DNA of 64,000 nt from Acidobacteriota bacterium (GTDB taxonomy: Bacteria; Acidobacteriota; Terriglobia; Terriglobales; Acidobacteriaceae), in contig JAJXZT010000001.1 in the NCBI GenBank assembly GCA_021779935.1, positions 186,001-250,000 of the forward strand. The letters run 5' to 3'. Below the pieces are notes generated by a model. It was not told the DNA's origin. It did not search any database and worked only from the letters and a program-made list of their open reading frames with translations. The position numbers and the translations under genes are program-made. This document shows, in pieces, positions 26,859 through 35,084 of this stretch. Each line of letters begins with the position of its first letter. Position 1 is the first letter of the stretch.

Positions 26859-27892
26859 TTCAGCCCCTCCTGCTCGCTCCAGCCATACATCACGTTCATG
26901 TTCTGGAGCGCCTGTCCCGCAGCGCCTTTCACCAGGTTGTCGAGACACGAAACTACAATCAACCGCTTGCCATCGTCCGCAAGCGAAAAACCTACATCGC
27001 AAAAATTCGTATGCACCGAGTACTGAATCTGCGGCAGCGTCCCGGCCTTAAATACCCGCACAAACTTTTCGCCCTTGTAGAACTCCCGCAGAACACTCTC
27101 TATCTCCGTCGCCGTCGAACTCTTCTTCAACCGCAGATACATCGTCGAAAGAATTCCCCGCGGAATCGGCAGCAGGTGCGGCGTAAAGATCAACTCCTCC
27201 GCCCGCAATCCCACCTGCTCCAGAATCTCGCCCGTGTGCCTGTGCCCAAACACCGAGTACGCCGACAAGTTGTCGGCTGCTTCTACAAAGTGCGTCTTCT
27301 GCGTCGGCTTCTTTCCCGCCCCGCTCACGCCCGACTTCGCGTCGCACACAATCCCGTGCTCCGTATCCACCAGCCCGGCCTTCACCAGCGGAGCCAGCGC
27401 CACAATCACTGACGTCGCGTAGCAACCGGGATTCGCCACCAGTTGCGCCGTTGCAATCTCTTTTCTATGCAGTTCCGGCAGACCGTACACCGCCGCCGCG
27501 TCCCACTTCGCAGCCTGCGCCGGATGTTCGTCTTCAAACTTGTAGACCGCGCGGTTCTCCGCGTTCTTCAGCCTCCACGCGCCGCTCAGGTCAACGACCC
27601 GCACTCCATGCTTCAACGCTTCCGGAATCATCTGCCGCGACAGCTCATGCTGCGTCGCCATGAACAGCAGTTCGACTCCCTTGTCTTTCAGCACTTCGAA
27701 GCGGAAGGTCTCCAGCGGAAAATTCCCCTCGCCATAAATCTGCGGATAAATCTCGTCCAGCGTAATCGGCTCGCGCTCCCGCGAAAGAAACAGCGGTTGT
27801 TCCACCTTTGAATGGCGCAGCAGCAACCGTGCCAGTTCAAACCCGGCATATCCAGTTGCTCCCACAATCGCCACCTGCAACTTCTTACTCAT
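26855..27892 (-). CDS. argC: N-acetyl-gamma-glutamyl-phosphate reductase
   Basis: A 345-residue NADPH-dependent dehydrogenase. ATG 27892 (MSKKLQVAIVGATGYAGFEL) begins right at the Rossmann motif GATGYAGFE. The catalytic cysteine is in VANPGCYATS, and the histidine region FGHRHTGEIL is present. The 240 bases between this start and argR hold repeats but no gene. Confidence 0.96.
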   Translation of the reverse strand: MSKKLQVAIVGATGYAGFELARLLLRHSKVEQPLFLSREREPITLDEIYPQIYGEGNFPLETFRFEVLKDKGVELLFMATQHELSRQMIPEALKHGVRVVDLSGAWRLKNAENRAVYKFEDEHPAQAAKWDAAAVYGLPELHRKEIATAQLVANPGCYATSVIVALAPLVKAGLVDTEHGIVCDAKSGVSGAGKKPTQKTHFVEAADNLSAYSVFGHRHTGEILEQVGLRAEELIFTPHLLPIPRGILSTMYLRLKKSSTATEIESVLREFYKGEKFVRVFKAGTLPQIQYSVHTNFCDVGFSLADDGKRLIVVSCLDNLVKGAAGQALQNMNVMYGWSEQEGLN

Positions 27893-27918
27893 CCCTCGTC
27901 TCAGCCCTTCCCGCTCTT

Positions 27919-28127
27919 CCTTTGTGATCCTTCGTGCCCTTCGTGGTTTCGCTTTTCTCGAAACCGTCCTTACAACTGGCCTGGAAATCAATTCGACAAT
28001 CCCACTTCACCGTCGCCTTTACTCTCTCTTCCGATCCGTGTTCATCCGTGTAAATCCGTGGCCATTCTTTTTCTCTGTGTTCCCCTCTGACCTCTGTCTT
28101 GATTCCCGTTTTTCTCGCGACTCGCAA
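27919..28127. repeat. Short-period repeats between argR and argC
   Basis: The argR-argC gap carries three short arrays. CCTTTGTG/CCTTCGTG/CCTTCGTG begin at 27919, 27929 and 27938. ATCCGTG occurs three times at exactly 10-base spacing (28034, 28044, 28054). CTCGCGA and CTCGCAA abut at 28114-28127 (period 7). No gene is present. Similar motifs recur at 33211-33260 and 34965-35074. Confidence 0.7.
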
Positions 28128-28132
28128 CTGCC

Positions 28133-28576
28133 TTACGACAGCATCCCCTTGATCCGGAACGCCAGCTTATGCGCGCTTCGCCGGTTCGGTGCAATCACCA
28201 ATATCGTGTCGTCGCCGCCAACCGTGCCCACAATCTCAGGCCAGCCTTCCGCGTCCAGCGCCGCCGCCACCGGTTGCGCCGAACCCGCCGCCGTCCTTAT
28301 CACCAGCAGGTTTTGCGCCTCGCGAACCTCCGTCACAAACTCCCTCACCAGCCGCATCGCCGGAGGCAGCGCCACTTCTCCCTGCGGATCGCCTTGCGCT
28401 ACCGCATATCCGTCCGCCGTCTTTACCAGCCCCAGTTCGTGGATGTCGCGCGACAGCGTCGCCTGCGTCACATTGAACGCTTGACGCACCAGTAGCTTTC
28501 GTAGCTGTTCCTGGTTCGCAATCGATTCCTTCTGCACCAGTTCCAGAATCAGGTTTTGCCGTGACAGTTTCGACAT
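28133..28576 (-). CDS. argR: Arginine repressor
   Basis: A 147-residue arginine-responsive regulator. The N-terminal winged helix-turn-helix has NVTQATLSRDIHELGLVK, the classic DNA-contact motif. The C-terminal oligomerisation/arginine-binding domain ends GTVGGDDTILVIAPN, with the conserved GDDT. It heads the operon on the same strand as argC and presumably represses its own promoter and the whole cluster. Confidence 0.96.
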   Translation of the reverse strand: MSKLSRQNLILELVQKESIANQEQLRKLLVRQAFNVTQATLSRDIHELGLVKTADGYAVAQGDPQGEVALPPAMRLVREFVTEVREAQNLLVIRTAAGSAQPVAAALDAEGWPEIVGTVGGDDTILVIAPNRRSAHKLAFRIKGMLS

Positions 28577-28586
28577 AATTCCTATC

Positions 28587-28634
28587 GCATGAATATGCAG
28601 AATCTTTATTCAACTGACTGTATAATTATGCAGT
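28587..28634. promoter_or_regulatory. ARG-box-like operators before argR
   Basis: Three sites fit the ArgR pattern of GAAT-type half sites. GAATCTTTATTC at 28600-28611 is a perfect GAAT/ATTC pair with a 4-base spacer. A TGAATA half site lies at 28590-28595. CTGTATAATTATGCAG at 28619-28634 is a 16-base dyad with one mismatched pair that covers the -10 box. This spacing fits repression of the argR promoter. The pattern is known for ArgR; binding is inferred. Confidence 0.65.
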
Positions 28635-28654
28635 CTTAAACCCCCATCCGTCAA
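28625..28654 (-). promoter_or_regulatory. Sigma-70-type promoter of the arg operon
   Basis: Read on the minus strand: -35 TTGACG (28654-28649), an 18-base spacer, -10 CATAAT (28630-28625). The expected transcription start is about 28618, some 40 bases upstream of the argR ATG, and the ARG-box-like sites overlap the -10 and the start. Confidence 0.7.
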
Positions 28655-28726
28655 CGGATTTTCTATCCCTTCCATAAATAATTCTTTTGAGCAATCACTC
28701 CGGAAACCCCTTGCAGCCAAAGGAAA

Positions 28727-28746
28727 AGGCGGCCACCCGGCCGCCT
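28727..28746 (-). terminator. Terminator of the oxidase operon
   Basis: A perfect 8-bp G+C-rich stem (AGGCGGCC with GGCCGCCT) and 4-base loop, followed on the minus strand by TTTCCTTT. It lies 24 bases beyond the stop of the gene at 28771-29910. Confidence 0.8.
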
Positions 28747-28770
28747 CGCTCTTTACTCCTGCCGATGCCT

Positions 28771-29910
28771 CTAAATGGTCATCTCTCCCGCTCCCGCCGC
28801 GCCTTGCATTTTCCTGTATTTCGCCAGCTTCCACAGCATCACCGCCACCGTGGCCAGCCCTCCCACGAACAGCACAAAGAAAATCACGATTGCGCTCGTC
28901 TGCGGCTTCACCACCACCGCTCCCGGATCAAGGTATGGCGCAAGGTACGCCTGTCGCAGCAGGTGTCGCATCCCTGTCATCAGGAATACCGTTACCACCA
29001 CCATCGCCACTCCCGCATACACCAGCGAGTTTGGCTGCTCCGCCATCGATCCCAGCACCATCAACATCACCGCCGCAATCACCGCCATCAGTGCCAGGCC
29101 AAACACCGTGCCCGCCACCGGATCGCGCAGAAACACCATCGCAACGTCCCTTGGCACCGCCAGCAGCAGCCACAGTCCGTCCAGGAATTGAATGCCGGTC
29201 GTGATTGCGAACACCGCCGCCGCCCTCCGCACCAGCCATGCGCCATACTCCGGGTCTTTCTTCAGCTTCAGCATCCCCAGGTGCGCCAGCAGCGCCGACG
29301 CCACTGCCACCGCGCCAATCATCATGTGCAGATACCGCGGCCATAGCTCCCAGTCATGCAGGTTCAGGTTGAATCCATTCGGGTGCGCGCGATACATCTT
29401 CAGCCACACTTCCGGCCGCAGCATCAGCGTCATGTTGTTTGAGAAGATGAATCCAATCGCCAGCAGGCACAGCACTGAAAGTGCCGCCACCAGCCCCGTC
29501 CGGCTCTTTCCCCTCACCGCCGTATAGGAAACGTAGTAATACCCGTAGTACGCCAGCATCACCAGCGGGATCACCATGATCCAGTACCCGCCGATCAATA
29601 TCGAGCTCGAGTACAGGAAGCGTCCATACAGCACTTGCACGAACAGTAGCGCCGCCACTCCCAGCGTAATCGTGTATGCCAGGAATATCGGCAGCATCTT
29701 CGCCAGCTCTTCCGCCAGTCTGCGCGAGTTCGGATGTTCCGGTTTTTTCCCGCGCACGTAATTCCACAGCGTCCACATTCCCCCGCCCAGCGCGGCGTTC
29801 ATCGCCAGCACGTGCAGCGTAAACACCAGCAGCAGCAGTCCGGTCATCAGCCACACCGGCCCCGGCAGCGGCATCGGATCCATCGACGGCACTTGCACGT
29901 TGATCGTCAT
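28771..29910 (-). CDS. bd-type oxidase second membrane subunit (CydA'-like)
   Basis: A 379-residue integral membrane protein with about nine hydrophobic helices. Its first helix (VFTLHVLAMNAALGGGMW, His at ~33) parallels the first helix of the upstream CydA-like protein (VHVTVSHFAIGGGAF), suggesting a degenerate CydA paralogue rather than a classic CydB. The ATG overlaps the stop of the larger subunit (TAATG), so the two are translationally coupled and probably form one complex. I recognise no cofactor motif except scattered His/Met in helices. Assignment rests on context and the helix-1 similarity. Confidence 0.7.
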   Translation of the reverse strand: MTINVQVPSMDPMPLPGPVWLMTGLLLLVFTLHVLAMNAALGGGMWTLWNYVRGKKPEHPNSRRLAEELAKMLPIFLAYTITLGVAALLFVQVLYGRFLYSSSILIGGYWIMVIPLVMLAYYGYYYVSYTAVRGKSRTGLVAALSVLCLLAIGFIFSNNMTLMLRPEVWLKMYRAHPNGFNLNLHDWELWPRYLHMMIGAVAVASALLAHLGMLKLKKDPEYGAWLVRRAAAVFAITTGIQFLDGLWLLLAVPRDVAMVFLRDPVAGTVFGLALMAVIAAVMLMVLGSMAEQPNSLVYAGVAMVVVTVFLMTGMRHLLRQAYLAPYLDPGAVVVKPQTSAIVIFFVLFVGGLATVAVMLWKLAKYRKMQGAAGAGEMTI

Positions 29911-31484
29911 TACTTCACCCCCGGAGGCGGTCCCGGCTGATTGCTCGCCGGTGGATTCGGCAATGACTTGTTTGCTTCCGTCGAAATGTAGACCGCCAGC
30001 GCTTGTGCCTGGTCCGCCGGAGCGTCAAAGTGTGGCATGTTTGTGCTCATGGTATCCAGCATCGGCAGCAGCCCCTCCACCTGGTCCGGCGTCGAGTTCG
30101 TAAACGCATCGCGCAGCGGACGGAAGTTTCCGTTCACCGTGTGGCAATTTCCGCAGTGCACCGCGAACACCTGCGCTCCCACCGCCACCCGGTTCGCGTC
30201 CGTAATCGTTCCGTAGTCCACCGGAGGATTCAGCGATGCCAGGTATTTTCCCAGCGCCTCTCTATCCGCCTCGTTCCCCGCAAACTCCGGCATCGGCCCC
30301 TTCGTCATCGGCAAATGCGCCACCATCTGCGTCGCGAATGCCGCGTCCCAGCCTTTCACTCTCTGCCGCATCGACCGGTATCCATCCACCGCGTGGCAGC
30401 TCCCGCATTCCAGCGTGAACAGGTTCTCCCCATACTCCATCGACTTCGTATCCGTCGTCAGCAGGAAGTTCGCCTTTGCTGCCACGCCGTCCTGTTGCAA
30501 CACCGGAACCTCAGCCAGCGCAATGTCATTCGCGTACATGTATCCGTTCACCACCCACGGCTTGCGCGAAAACTCCCGTACGTACTCGCCCGATCCCATC
30601 AACCCCAGCGACGCCACCACCAGCAGCACCACCACCGGAACCCGCATCCAACGCGGCTTCCACAGTGCAAACACCAGTGTCACTGCGCCAATCAACGCCG
30701 CGCACGCGTATCCGCTGTTCAGCGCGTGCGTCACGTAGATCATTCGCTCGCTGATGTATGTCTTTGAAAACTTCGGCAGCTTCAGGAAGTACCAGTAGAT
30801 AAACGCCGGCAGCAGGATCGATCCCGCCAGCATCCACATGCCCGACCATCGCACCAGCCGCTCCCGCGCCTCGCCGTCTTTTTTCCCGATCGTCACCAGC
30901 CCGAACACGCCCGCCAGCAGCACGCACAGCGCCGTCCTCGCAAACAGTGACGGCCAATACGTCGGATTAAACAGCCCGTCCCAGATGTTGTGCGTCTGGA
31001 GCCATTTCCCCGGCGTCAGCATGAACGTGATGATCCCGTTGATCACCGCCAGGCTCATCCACGCTGCCACAAAATAGATCCATCCCACCAGCATATGGCT
31101 CTTGCGATCCAGCCGGTCCCACGACGTTGCATAGATAATTGCCGATGTAATCTCGACGAAGAAGAACACCCATTCAATCGCCCACGCCCACACGAACGAA
31201 TGAATCAGCGCCGACGTCGCCTCTGGCGTCACCAGTCCAATCGTGAACCAGATGCCCACGCCCGTCACTGCGCCGAAAACCACCGTCAGCAGCGCGAAAA
31301 ACTTCGAGTGCCGCCGCACATATGCCAGCGCCGCCGTGTCGTTCTTTCCGTACGCGCGTTTCTCTGTCACCACCAGGAACGCTCCGCCGCCGATCGCGAA
31401 GTGCGACACCGTCACGTGCACAATCGCTATCAGTGCGATCAGCATTCCGCCCGGGAATCCCAGTATCCAATCCGGATAGTTCAA
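29910..31484 (-). CDS. bd-type oxygen reductase subunit I with C-terminal dihaem cytochrome c
   Basis: A 524-residue fusion. Residues 1-300 resemble CydA: helix-1 histidines His23/His28, a Glu pair in WAIEWVFFFVEIT (104 and 111), the segment SWDRLDRKSHMLVGW (compare the WDRL...HM block of CydA), and GEYVREFSRKPWVV. The long quinol-binding Q-loop is absent. Residues ~340-505 form a cytochrome c region with two haem motifs, CGSCH (360-364) and CGNCH (444-448). It is followed by a Pro-rich tail. This matches the cytochrome-c-bearing branch (OR-C) of the bd superfamily, so a c-type donor rather than quinol is likely. The predicted role is terminal O2 reduction at the inner membrane. Confidence 0.85.
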   Translation of the reverse strand: MNYPDWILGFPGGMLIALIAIVHVTVSHFAIGGGAFLVVTEKRAYGKNDTAALAYVRRHSKFFALLTVVFGAVTGVGIWFTIGLVTPEATSALIHSFVWAWAIEWVFFFVEITSAIIYATSWDRLDRKSHMLVGWIYFVAAWMSLAVINGIITFMLTPGKWLQTHNIWDGLFNPTYWPSLFARTALCVLLAGVFGLVTIGKKDGEARERLVRWSGMWMLAGSILLPAFIYWYFLKLPKFSKTYISERMIYVTHALNSGYACAALIGAVTLVFALWKPRWMRVPVVVLLVVASLGLMGSGEYVREFSRKPWVVNGYMYANDIALAEVPVLQQDGVAAKANFLLTTDTKSMEYGENLFTLECGSCHAVDGYRSMRQRVKGWDAAFATQMVAHLPMTKGPMPEFAGNEADREALGKYLASLNPPVDYGTITDANRVAVGAQVFAVHCGNCHTVNGNFRPLRDAFTNSTPDQVEGLLPMLDTMSTNMPHFDAPADQAQALAVYISTEANKSLPNPPASNQPGPPPGVK

Positions 31485-31835
31485 CTCGATCCCTCCCGCC
31501 TGTTCTCCCCTACCCCACGCAACCTCTCATCCTACAACTTCTCTTCTTCTAAAGTGCAGATAGCTGACTGCTGGTTTCTCGCGACTCTTGTCTCGAGACT
31601 CGCGACTTTCCCCACCTTCATTCCGCCAATCTTTCCGCCTGCAAACCTTCAATTTTCGCACTCCTGCCCCGTTCTACTCACCCCCTCCGGTGACACTTAT
31701 CACCGCACCCGCGTGCATTCTGCGCGACCCTAGTCTGTAAGTCCATGCCGCGGACAGGTGGCATCCCTCCGGAGCTGCACCGCCCCAGCAGGGAGTACCC
31801 GTCGCATCGCAACCGTACCTCTCAGGAGAATGTCG
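31485..31835. other. Divergent gap with CTCGCGA heptamer array
   Basis: A 351-base region between the divergent oxidase and aminotransferase genes. Positions 31578-31612 read as heptamers, with CTCGCGA at the first and fourth units, CTCTTGT and CTCGAGA between them and CTTTCCC after. Promoters for both flanking genes must lie here, but I see no clear -35/-10 pair. No credible gene. Confidence 0.55.
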
Positions 31836-33086
31836 ATGTCCACTCCCTGGTCTCATCGTTTCGCGCAACGCACGCAAACCATCAAGAGTTCCGCCATTCG
31901 CGAACTTCTCAAGCTCACCCAGCGTCCTGAAGTCATCTCTTTTGCCGGCGGCCTGCCCGCCGCCGAGCTTTTTCCTGTCGACCATTTTCGCGACGCCTGC
32001 CAGCGCGTCCTTGCCGATCACGCCACAGCCGCGCTTCAATACGGCCCCACCGAGGGCTACTTGCCCTTACGTGAAATGATCGTCGAGAATCTTCGCCGCT
32101 ACGGCATCATGGCCTCGCCGGAAAACGTGCTCATCACTTCCGGTTCGCAGCAGGCGCTCGATCTCATCGCCAAGCTGCTCATCAATCCCGGTGATCGAAT
32201 CCTTGTCGAAGCGCCGTCCTACCTTGGCGCGCTCCAAGCCTTCAACGTCTTCGGCGCCGAATACGTCACCGTCCCCATCGATAATGATGGCATCCGCACC
32301 GATCTTCTCGAAGGCGCGCTCCGCTCCGGTCCGAAGTTCATGTACATCCTTCCCAACTTCCAGAACCCCGGCGGCGTCACCATGTCCGTCGAGCGCCGTC
32401 GCGAACTCGTCTTCCTCTCCAACAAGTACGGTGTACCCATCATTGAGGATGATCCTTACGGGCAGCTGCGTTTTGAAGGCGAGCACCTTCCTCCGCTCGT
32501 CGTGCTCGACCGCGACAACATGCGCGGCGACAGCACCTACCAGCTCGGCAACGTCATCTATCTCAGCACTTTTTCCAAGACTCTTGCTCCCGGCCTCCGT
32601 CTCGGTTGGATCGTTGCGCCGCCCGAAGTCATTGCCAAGCTCGTGCAGCTCAAGCAGGGCGCGGATCTTCACACCAGTACCTTCAACCAGATCGTCGCCT
32701 ACGAAGTCGCGCGCGGCGGATTTCTCGAAGAGCACATCAAGACCATCCGCGCCGTCTACGGCGAACGCCGCCGCGTCATGATCAAGGCGCTCGAAGAATT
32801 CTTCCCGCCCGAGGTTTCCTGGACGCATCCCCAGGGCGGACTCTTCCTCTGGGTCACATTGCCGGAAGGAATGGATTGCCAGAAACTCTTCCGCGCCGCC
32901 GTCGAGCAGAATGTCGCATTCGTCCCCGGCGATTGCTTCTATACGCAGGAAGGCGAAGGTCTCCGCAACTTCCGCCTCAACTTCTCCGCGTCTTCACCGG
33001 AACGCATCCGCGAGGGCATCCGGCGCCTCTCCATCGCTGTCCGCCAGCAGATGGAGGAGCTCCACATCGTCCCCGCTCTCGTCTGA
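31836..33086 (+). CDS. PLP-dependent aminotransferase, LysN/2-aminoadipate-transaminase-like
   Basis: A 416-residue fold-type I class I/II aminotransferase. ATG 31836 (MSTPWSHRFAQRTQTIKSSA) lies eight bases from AGGAG; ATG 31830 is too close to it. The N-terminal KSSAIRELLKLTQRPEVISF and FAGGLPAAELFP match the LysN/MocR-catalytic-like group. PLP contacts are in GSQQALDLIAKLL, NFQNPGG and EDDPYGQLRFEG, and the Schiff-base lysine is in STFSKTLAPGLRLGW. The exact amino acid cannot be fixed from sequence. It has its own hairpin terminator. Confidence 0.88.
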   Translation: MSTPWSHRFAQRTQTIKSSAIRELLKLTQRPEVISFAGGLPAAELFPVDHFRDACQRVLADHATAALQYGPTEGYLPLREMIVENLRRYGIMASPENVLITSGSQQALDLIAKLLINPGDRILVEAPSYLGALQAFNVFGAEYVTVPIDNDGIRTDLLEGALRSGPKFMYILPNFQNPGGVTMSVERRRELVFLSNKYGVPIIEDDPYGQLRFEGEHLPPLVVLDRDNMRGDSTYQLGNVIYLSTFSKTLAPGLRLGWIVAPPEVIAKLVQLKQGADLHTSTFNQIVAYEVARGGFLEEHIKTIRAVYGERRRVMIKALEEFFPPEVSWTHPQGGLFLWVTLPEGMDCQKLFRAAVEQNVAFVPGDCFYTQEGEGLRNFRLNFSASSPERIREGIRRLSIAVRQQMEELHIVPALV

Positions 33087-33110
33087 TAATTCTTCGTGTC
33101 TTTGACTTGT

Positions 33111-33160
33111 GCCCTACCCTTGTCGCCCGTTGTTGGCGACAGGGTGGGGCTTTCTTTTTT
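33111..33160 (+). terminator. Terminator hairpin, copy 1 of a repeated element
   Basis: A long stem (GCCCTACCCTTGTCGCC, 33111-33127, with GGCGACAGGGTGGGGC, 33135-33150; one bulge and G-T pairs), a 7-base loop, then TTTCTTTTTT. A near-identical stem with a different loop recurs at 34785-34824, also just after a gene. Confidence 0.88.
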
Positions 33161-33210
33161 GAAGTTGCCATCCAGGATCGTGCTTTTACGGCTCCGGATC
33201 GACATATTTC

Positions 33211-33260
33211 CTCGTGTCTCCGTGCCCCCTGTGGCGAATTCTCCATTTCCAAAACTGTTG
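33211..33260. repeat. Short degenerate repeat block, related to 34965-35050
   Basis: Contains CTCGTGT and CTCCGTG units and then GTGGCGAATTCT (33231-33242), a 12-mer found again at 34989-35000. Both copies are followed by CCA-TTCCAAAA-type sequence. The whole 33087-33421 gap has no gene. Confidence 0.6.
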
Positions 33261-33421
33261 TTTGTAATTTCCGGCCAACGTAATATCGGTTGCTGTCATC
33301 CAATTCGGGCATAAGCTTATGGAAGGCCCGTTTGCCGCACTGTGGGCCGGTGGGGACTCAATGCTGCCGTCAGGTACTTTCACCGATGGAAGGCCGGGCG
33401 CGCGATATCGAGGACAACGCC

Positions 33422-34708
33422 ATGTCGAGTGCAACCGTTTCTGCCAGCGATTCCGCCGTACAATCTGCTCTGCATTTGTTTGACGAGCTCTTCGCCGGGT
33501 ACACCGACCGCAACTTCGAGATCCGGCTTTGGGATGGCGCGCTGTGGAGCCATGCGCCCCGGCCCCGCTTCACCCTTGTCTTCCATCACCCTGCGGCCCT
33601 CCGCGCGATGTTTTCCTCCATGAGCGAGCTCGCCTTCGCCGAAGCATTTATATATGGCGATATTGATTTCGAGGGCGATCTCCAGGCGGTTTTCTCCGTC
33701 TCGGACTTTCTTCTGGCCCGCGACTATTCTCTCGCGGATAAGCTCCAGCTCCGCAGGCTGCTCGCGCAACTCCCGGCATCGTCTTCCTCGCGAGACGCGC
33801 AGCACGACCCCGATCTCCGCGGCTCTCTGCACTCCCGCGATCGCGACCGCCGTGCCGTCACTTACCATTACGATCTCTCGAACAGCTTCTACTCGCTTTG
33901 GCTTGACCCGCGCATGATCTACTCCTGCGCATATTTCGCCTCGCCCGCCTCCAGCCTCGACGCCGCGCAGGTCGCCAAGCTCGACCACATCTGTCGAAAA
34001 TTGCGCCTCCGTCCCGGCGACCGTTTTCTCGACGTAGGTTGCGGCTGGGGAGGATTGATTCTTCACGCCGCCGCCAATTATGGCGTCACTGCCCTTGGCG
34101 TCACCTTGAGCCAGCAGCAGGCGGTACTGGCGCGCGATCGCATTCGCGAGGCAGGCTTGTCCGATCGTTGCCGCGTGGAGATCTGCGACTATCGCGATCT
34201 CGACACCGCGCAACCTTTCGACAAGATCGCCAGCGTGGGAATGGTGGAACATGTCGGCGAGTCCCGTCTCCCGGAATATTTCCAGCATGCCTGGAATCTT
34301 CTGCGCGCGGGCGGAACGTTTCTCAATCACGGCATCGCCGTCTCCGCCGGATTTCGCCGCCGAGGCGCGTCATTCATTGACAAGTATGTATTTCCCGATG
34401 GAGAGCTCGTTCCCATCCACACCACCGTTCGTATCGCGCAGTCCGTCGGCTTTGAAGTTCGCGACCTCGAGAACTTGCGCGAACACTATGCCCTCACCTT
34501 GCAGGAGTGGGTGCGACGCCTCGAAGCCAACGCCGGGAGAGCCCTGCAAGCCGTCTCCGAAACAACCTACAGAATCTGGCGACTCTACATGTCCGGCTCC
34601 GCCCACGGCTTCCGCACCGGACGCCTCGAACTCCATCAACTCCTCCTCGCCAAACCCGACTCCGGCCGCACCGGCCTCCCCCTCACCCGCGCCGACTGGT
34701 ACGCCTAG
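33422..34708 (+). CDS. Cyclopropane-fatty-acyl-phospholipid synthase family methyltransferase
   Basis: A 428-residue enzyme predicted to transfer a methylene from SAM to unsaturated lipid chains. ATG 33422 (MSSATVSASDSAVQ) has GAGGA about nine bases upstream; the frame to 33290 is unlikely to be translated. The N-terminal lipid-binding domain (to ~140) is followed by VTYHYDLSNSFYSLWLDP, MIYSCAYF, the SAM loop LDVGCGWGG and the catalytic-region GMVEHVG. Length and motifs match the Cfa/CmaA group, although methyl-branching relatives cannot be excluded. Confidence 0.92.
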   Translation: MSSATVSASDSAVQSALHLFDELFAGYTDRNFEIRLWDGALWSHAPRPRFTLVFHHPAALRAMFSSMSELAFAEAFIYGDIDFEGDLQAVFSVSDFLLARDYSLADKLQLRRLLAQLPASSSSRDAQHDPDLRGSLHSRDRDRRAVTYHYDLSNSFYSLWLDPRMIYSCAYFASPASSLDAAQVAKLDHICRKLRLRPGDRFLDVGCGWGGLILHAAANYGVTALGVTLSQQQAVLARDRIREAGLSDRCRVEICDYRDLDTAQPFDKIASVGMVEHVGESRLPEYFQHAWNLLRAGGTFLNHGIAVSAGFRRRGASFIDKYVFPDGELVPIHTTVRIAQSVGFEVRDLENLREHYALTLQEWVRRLEANAGRALQAVSETTYRIWRLYMSGSAHGFRTGRLELHQLLLAKPDSGRTGLPLTRADWYA

Positions 34709-34726
34709 TGGAGACTCTTCGGGTGG

Positions 34727-34755
34727 CCCATGCGAGCTTCGTTTGCTCGCATGGG
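34727..34755. repeat. Hairpin after the CFA synthase gene
   Basis: A perfect 11-bp stem (CCCATGCGAGC with GCTCGCATGGG) and 7-base loop; the flanks GACTCTTC and GAGAAGTC can lengthen it. There is no T tract, so it is a repeat-type hairpin rather than a terminator; the terminator follows at 34785. Confidence 0.7.
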
Positions 34756-34784
34756 GAGAAGTCGAACAGATCTAGCAAGTTTGT

Positions 34785-34835
34785 GCCCTATCCTTGTCGC
34801 CTTCGGTCAGCGACAGGGTGGGGCTTTGCTTTTTC
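34785..34835 (+). terminator. Terminator hairpin, copy 2 of a repeated element
   Basis: GCCCTATCCTTGTCGC (34785-34800) pairs with GCGACAGGGTGGGGC (34810-34824), followed by TTTGCTTTTT. It has the same stem as the hairpin at 33111 but a different 9-base loop, and the same placement downstream of a plus-strand gene. Confidence 0.85.
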
Positions 34836-35074
34836 TCGAAACTTGAAACTGTTCCGCGGGTGCCACACGTTCGCGTCCCGTTGTTGGACTATAACGTGGC
34901 AACATGCGCGACCCGTCTCTCATCCGCTCCCATCCTCGGACGCAGTTGTTTTTCGTCCCAGCTTATCCGTACAAATACGTGCTCATCCGTGGCGAATTCT
35001 TGCCTTCCACTTCCAAAATCTCTGTGCCTCTGCGTCTCTGTGGTGATCCTTCTCTCGCGACTCGTGACTCGCGG
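34835..35074. repeat. Cluster of short-period repeats (periods 7, 10, 8)
   Basis: CTCGAAA and CTTGAAA abut at 34835-34848. ATCCGT/ATACGT/ATCCGT fall at 34965, 34975 and 34985 (period 10), then GTGGCGAATTCT. CTCTGTG/CTCTGCG/CTCTGTG begin at 35020, 35028 and 35036 (period 8). CTCGCGA/CTCGTGA/CTCGCGG fill 35054-35074 (period 7). No gene is credible in the 442-base gap. Confidence 0.7.
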
Positions 35075-35084
35075 CCAAAACAAA

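Noticed and set aside
28034-28060. Regular 10-base repeats considered as a CRISPR array
   Set aside because: Repeats are 7 bases with 3-base gaps, only three units, and there are no cas genes; this is a short-period repeat.
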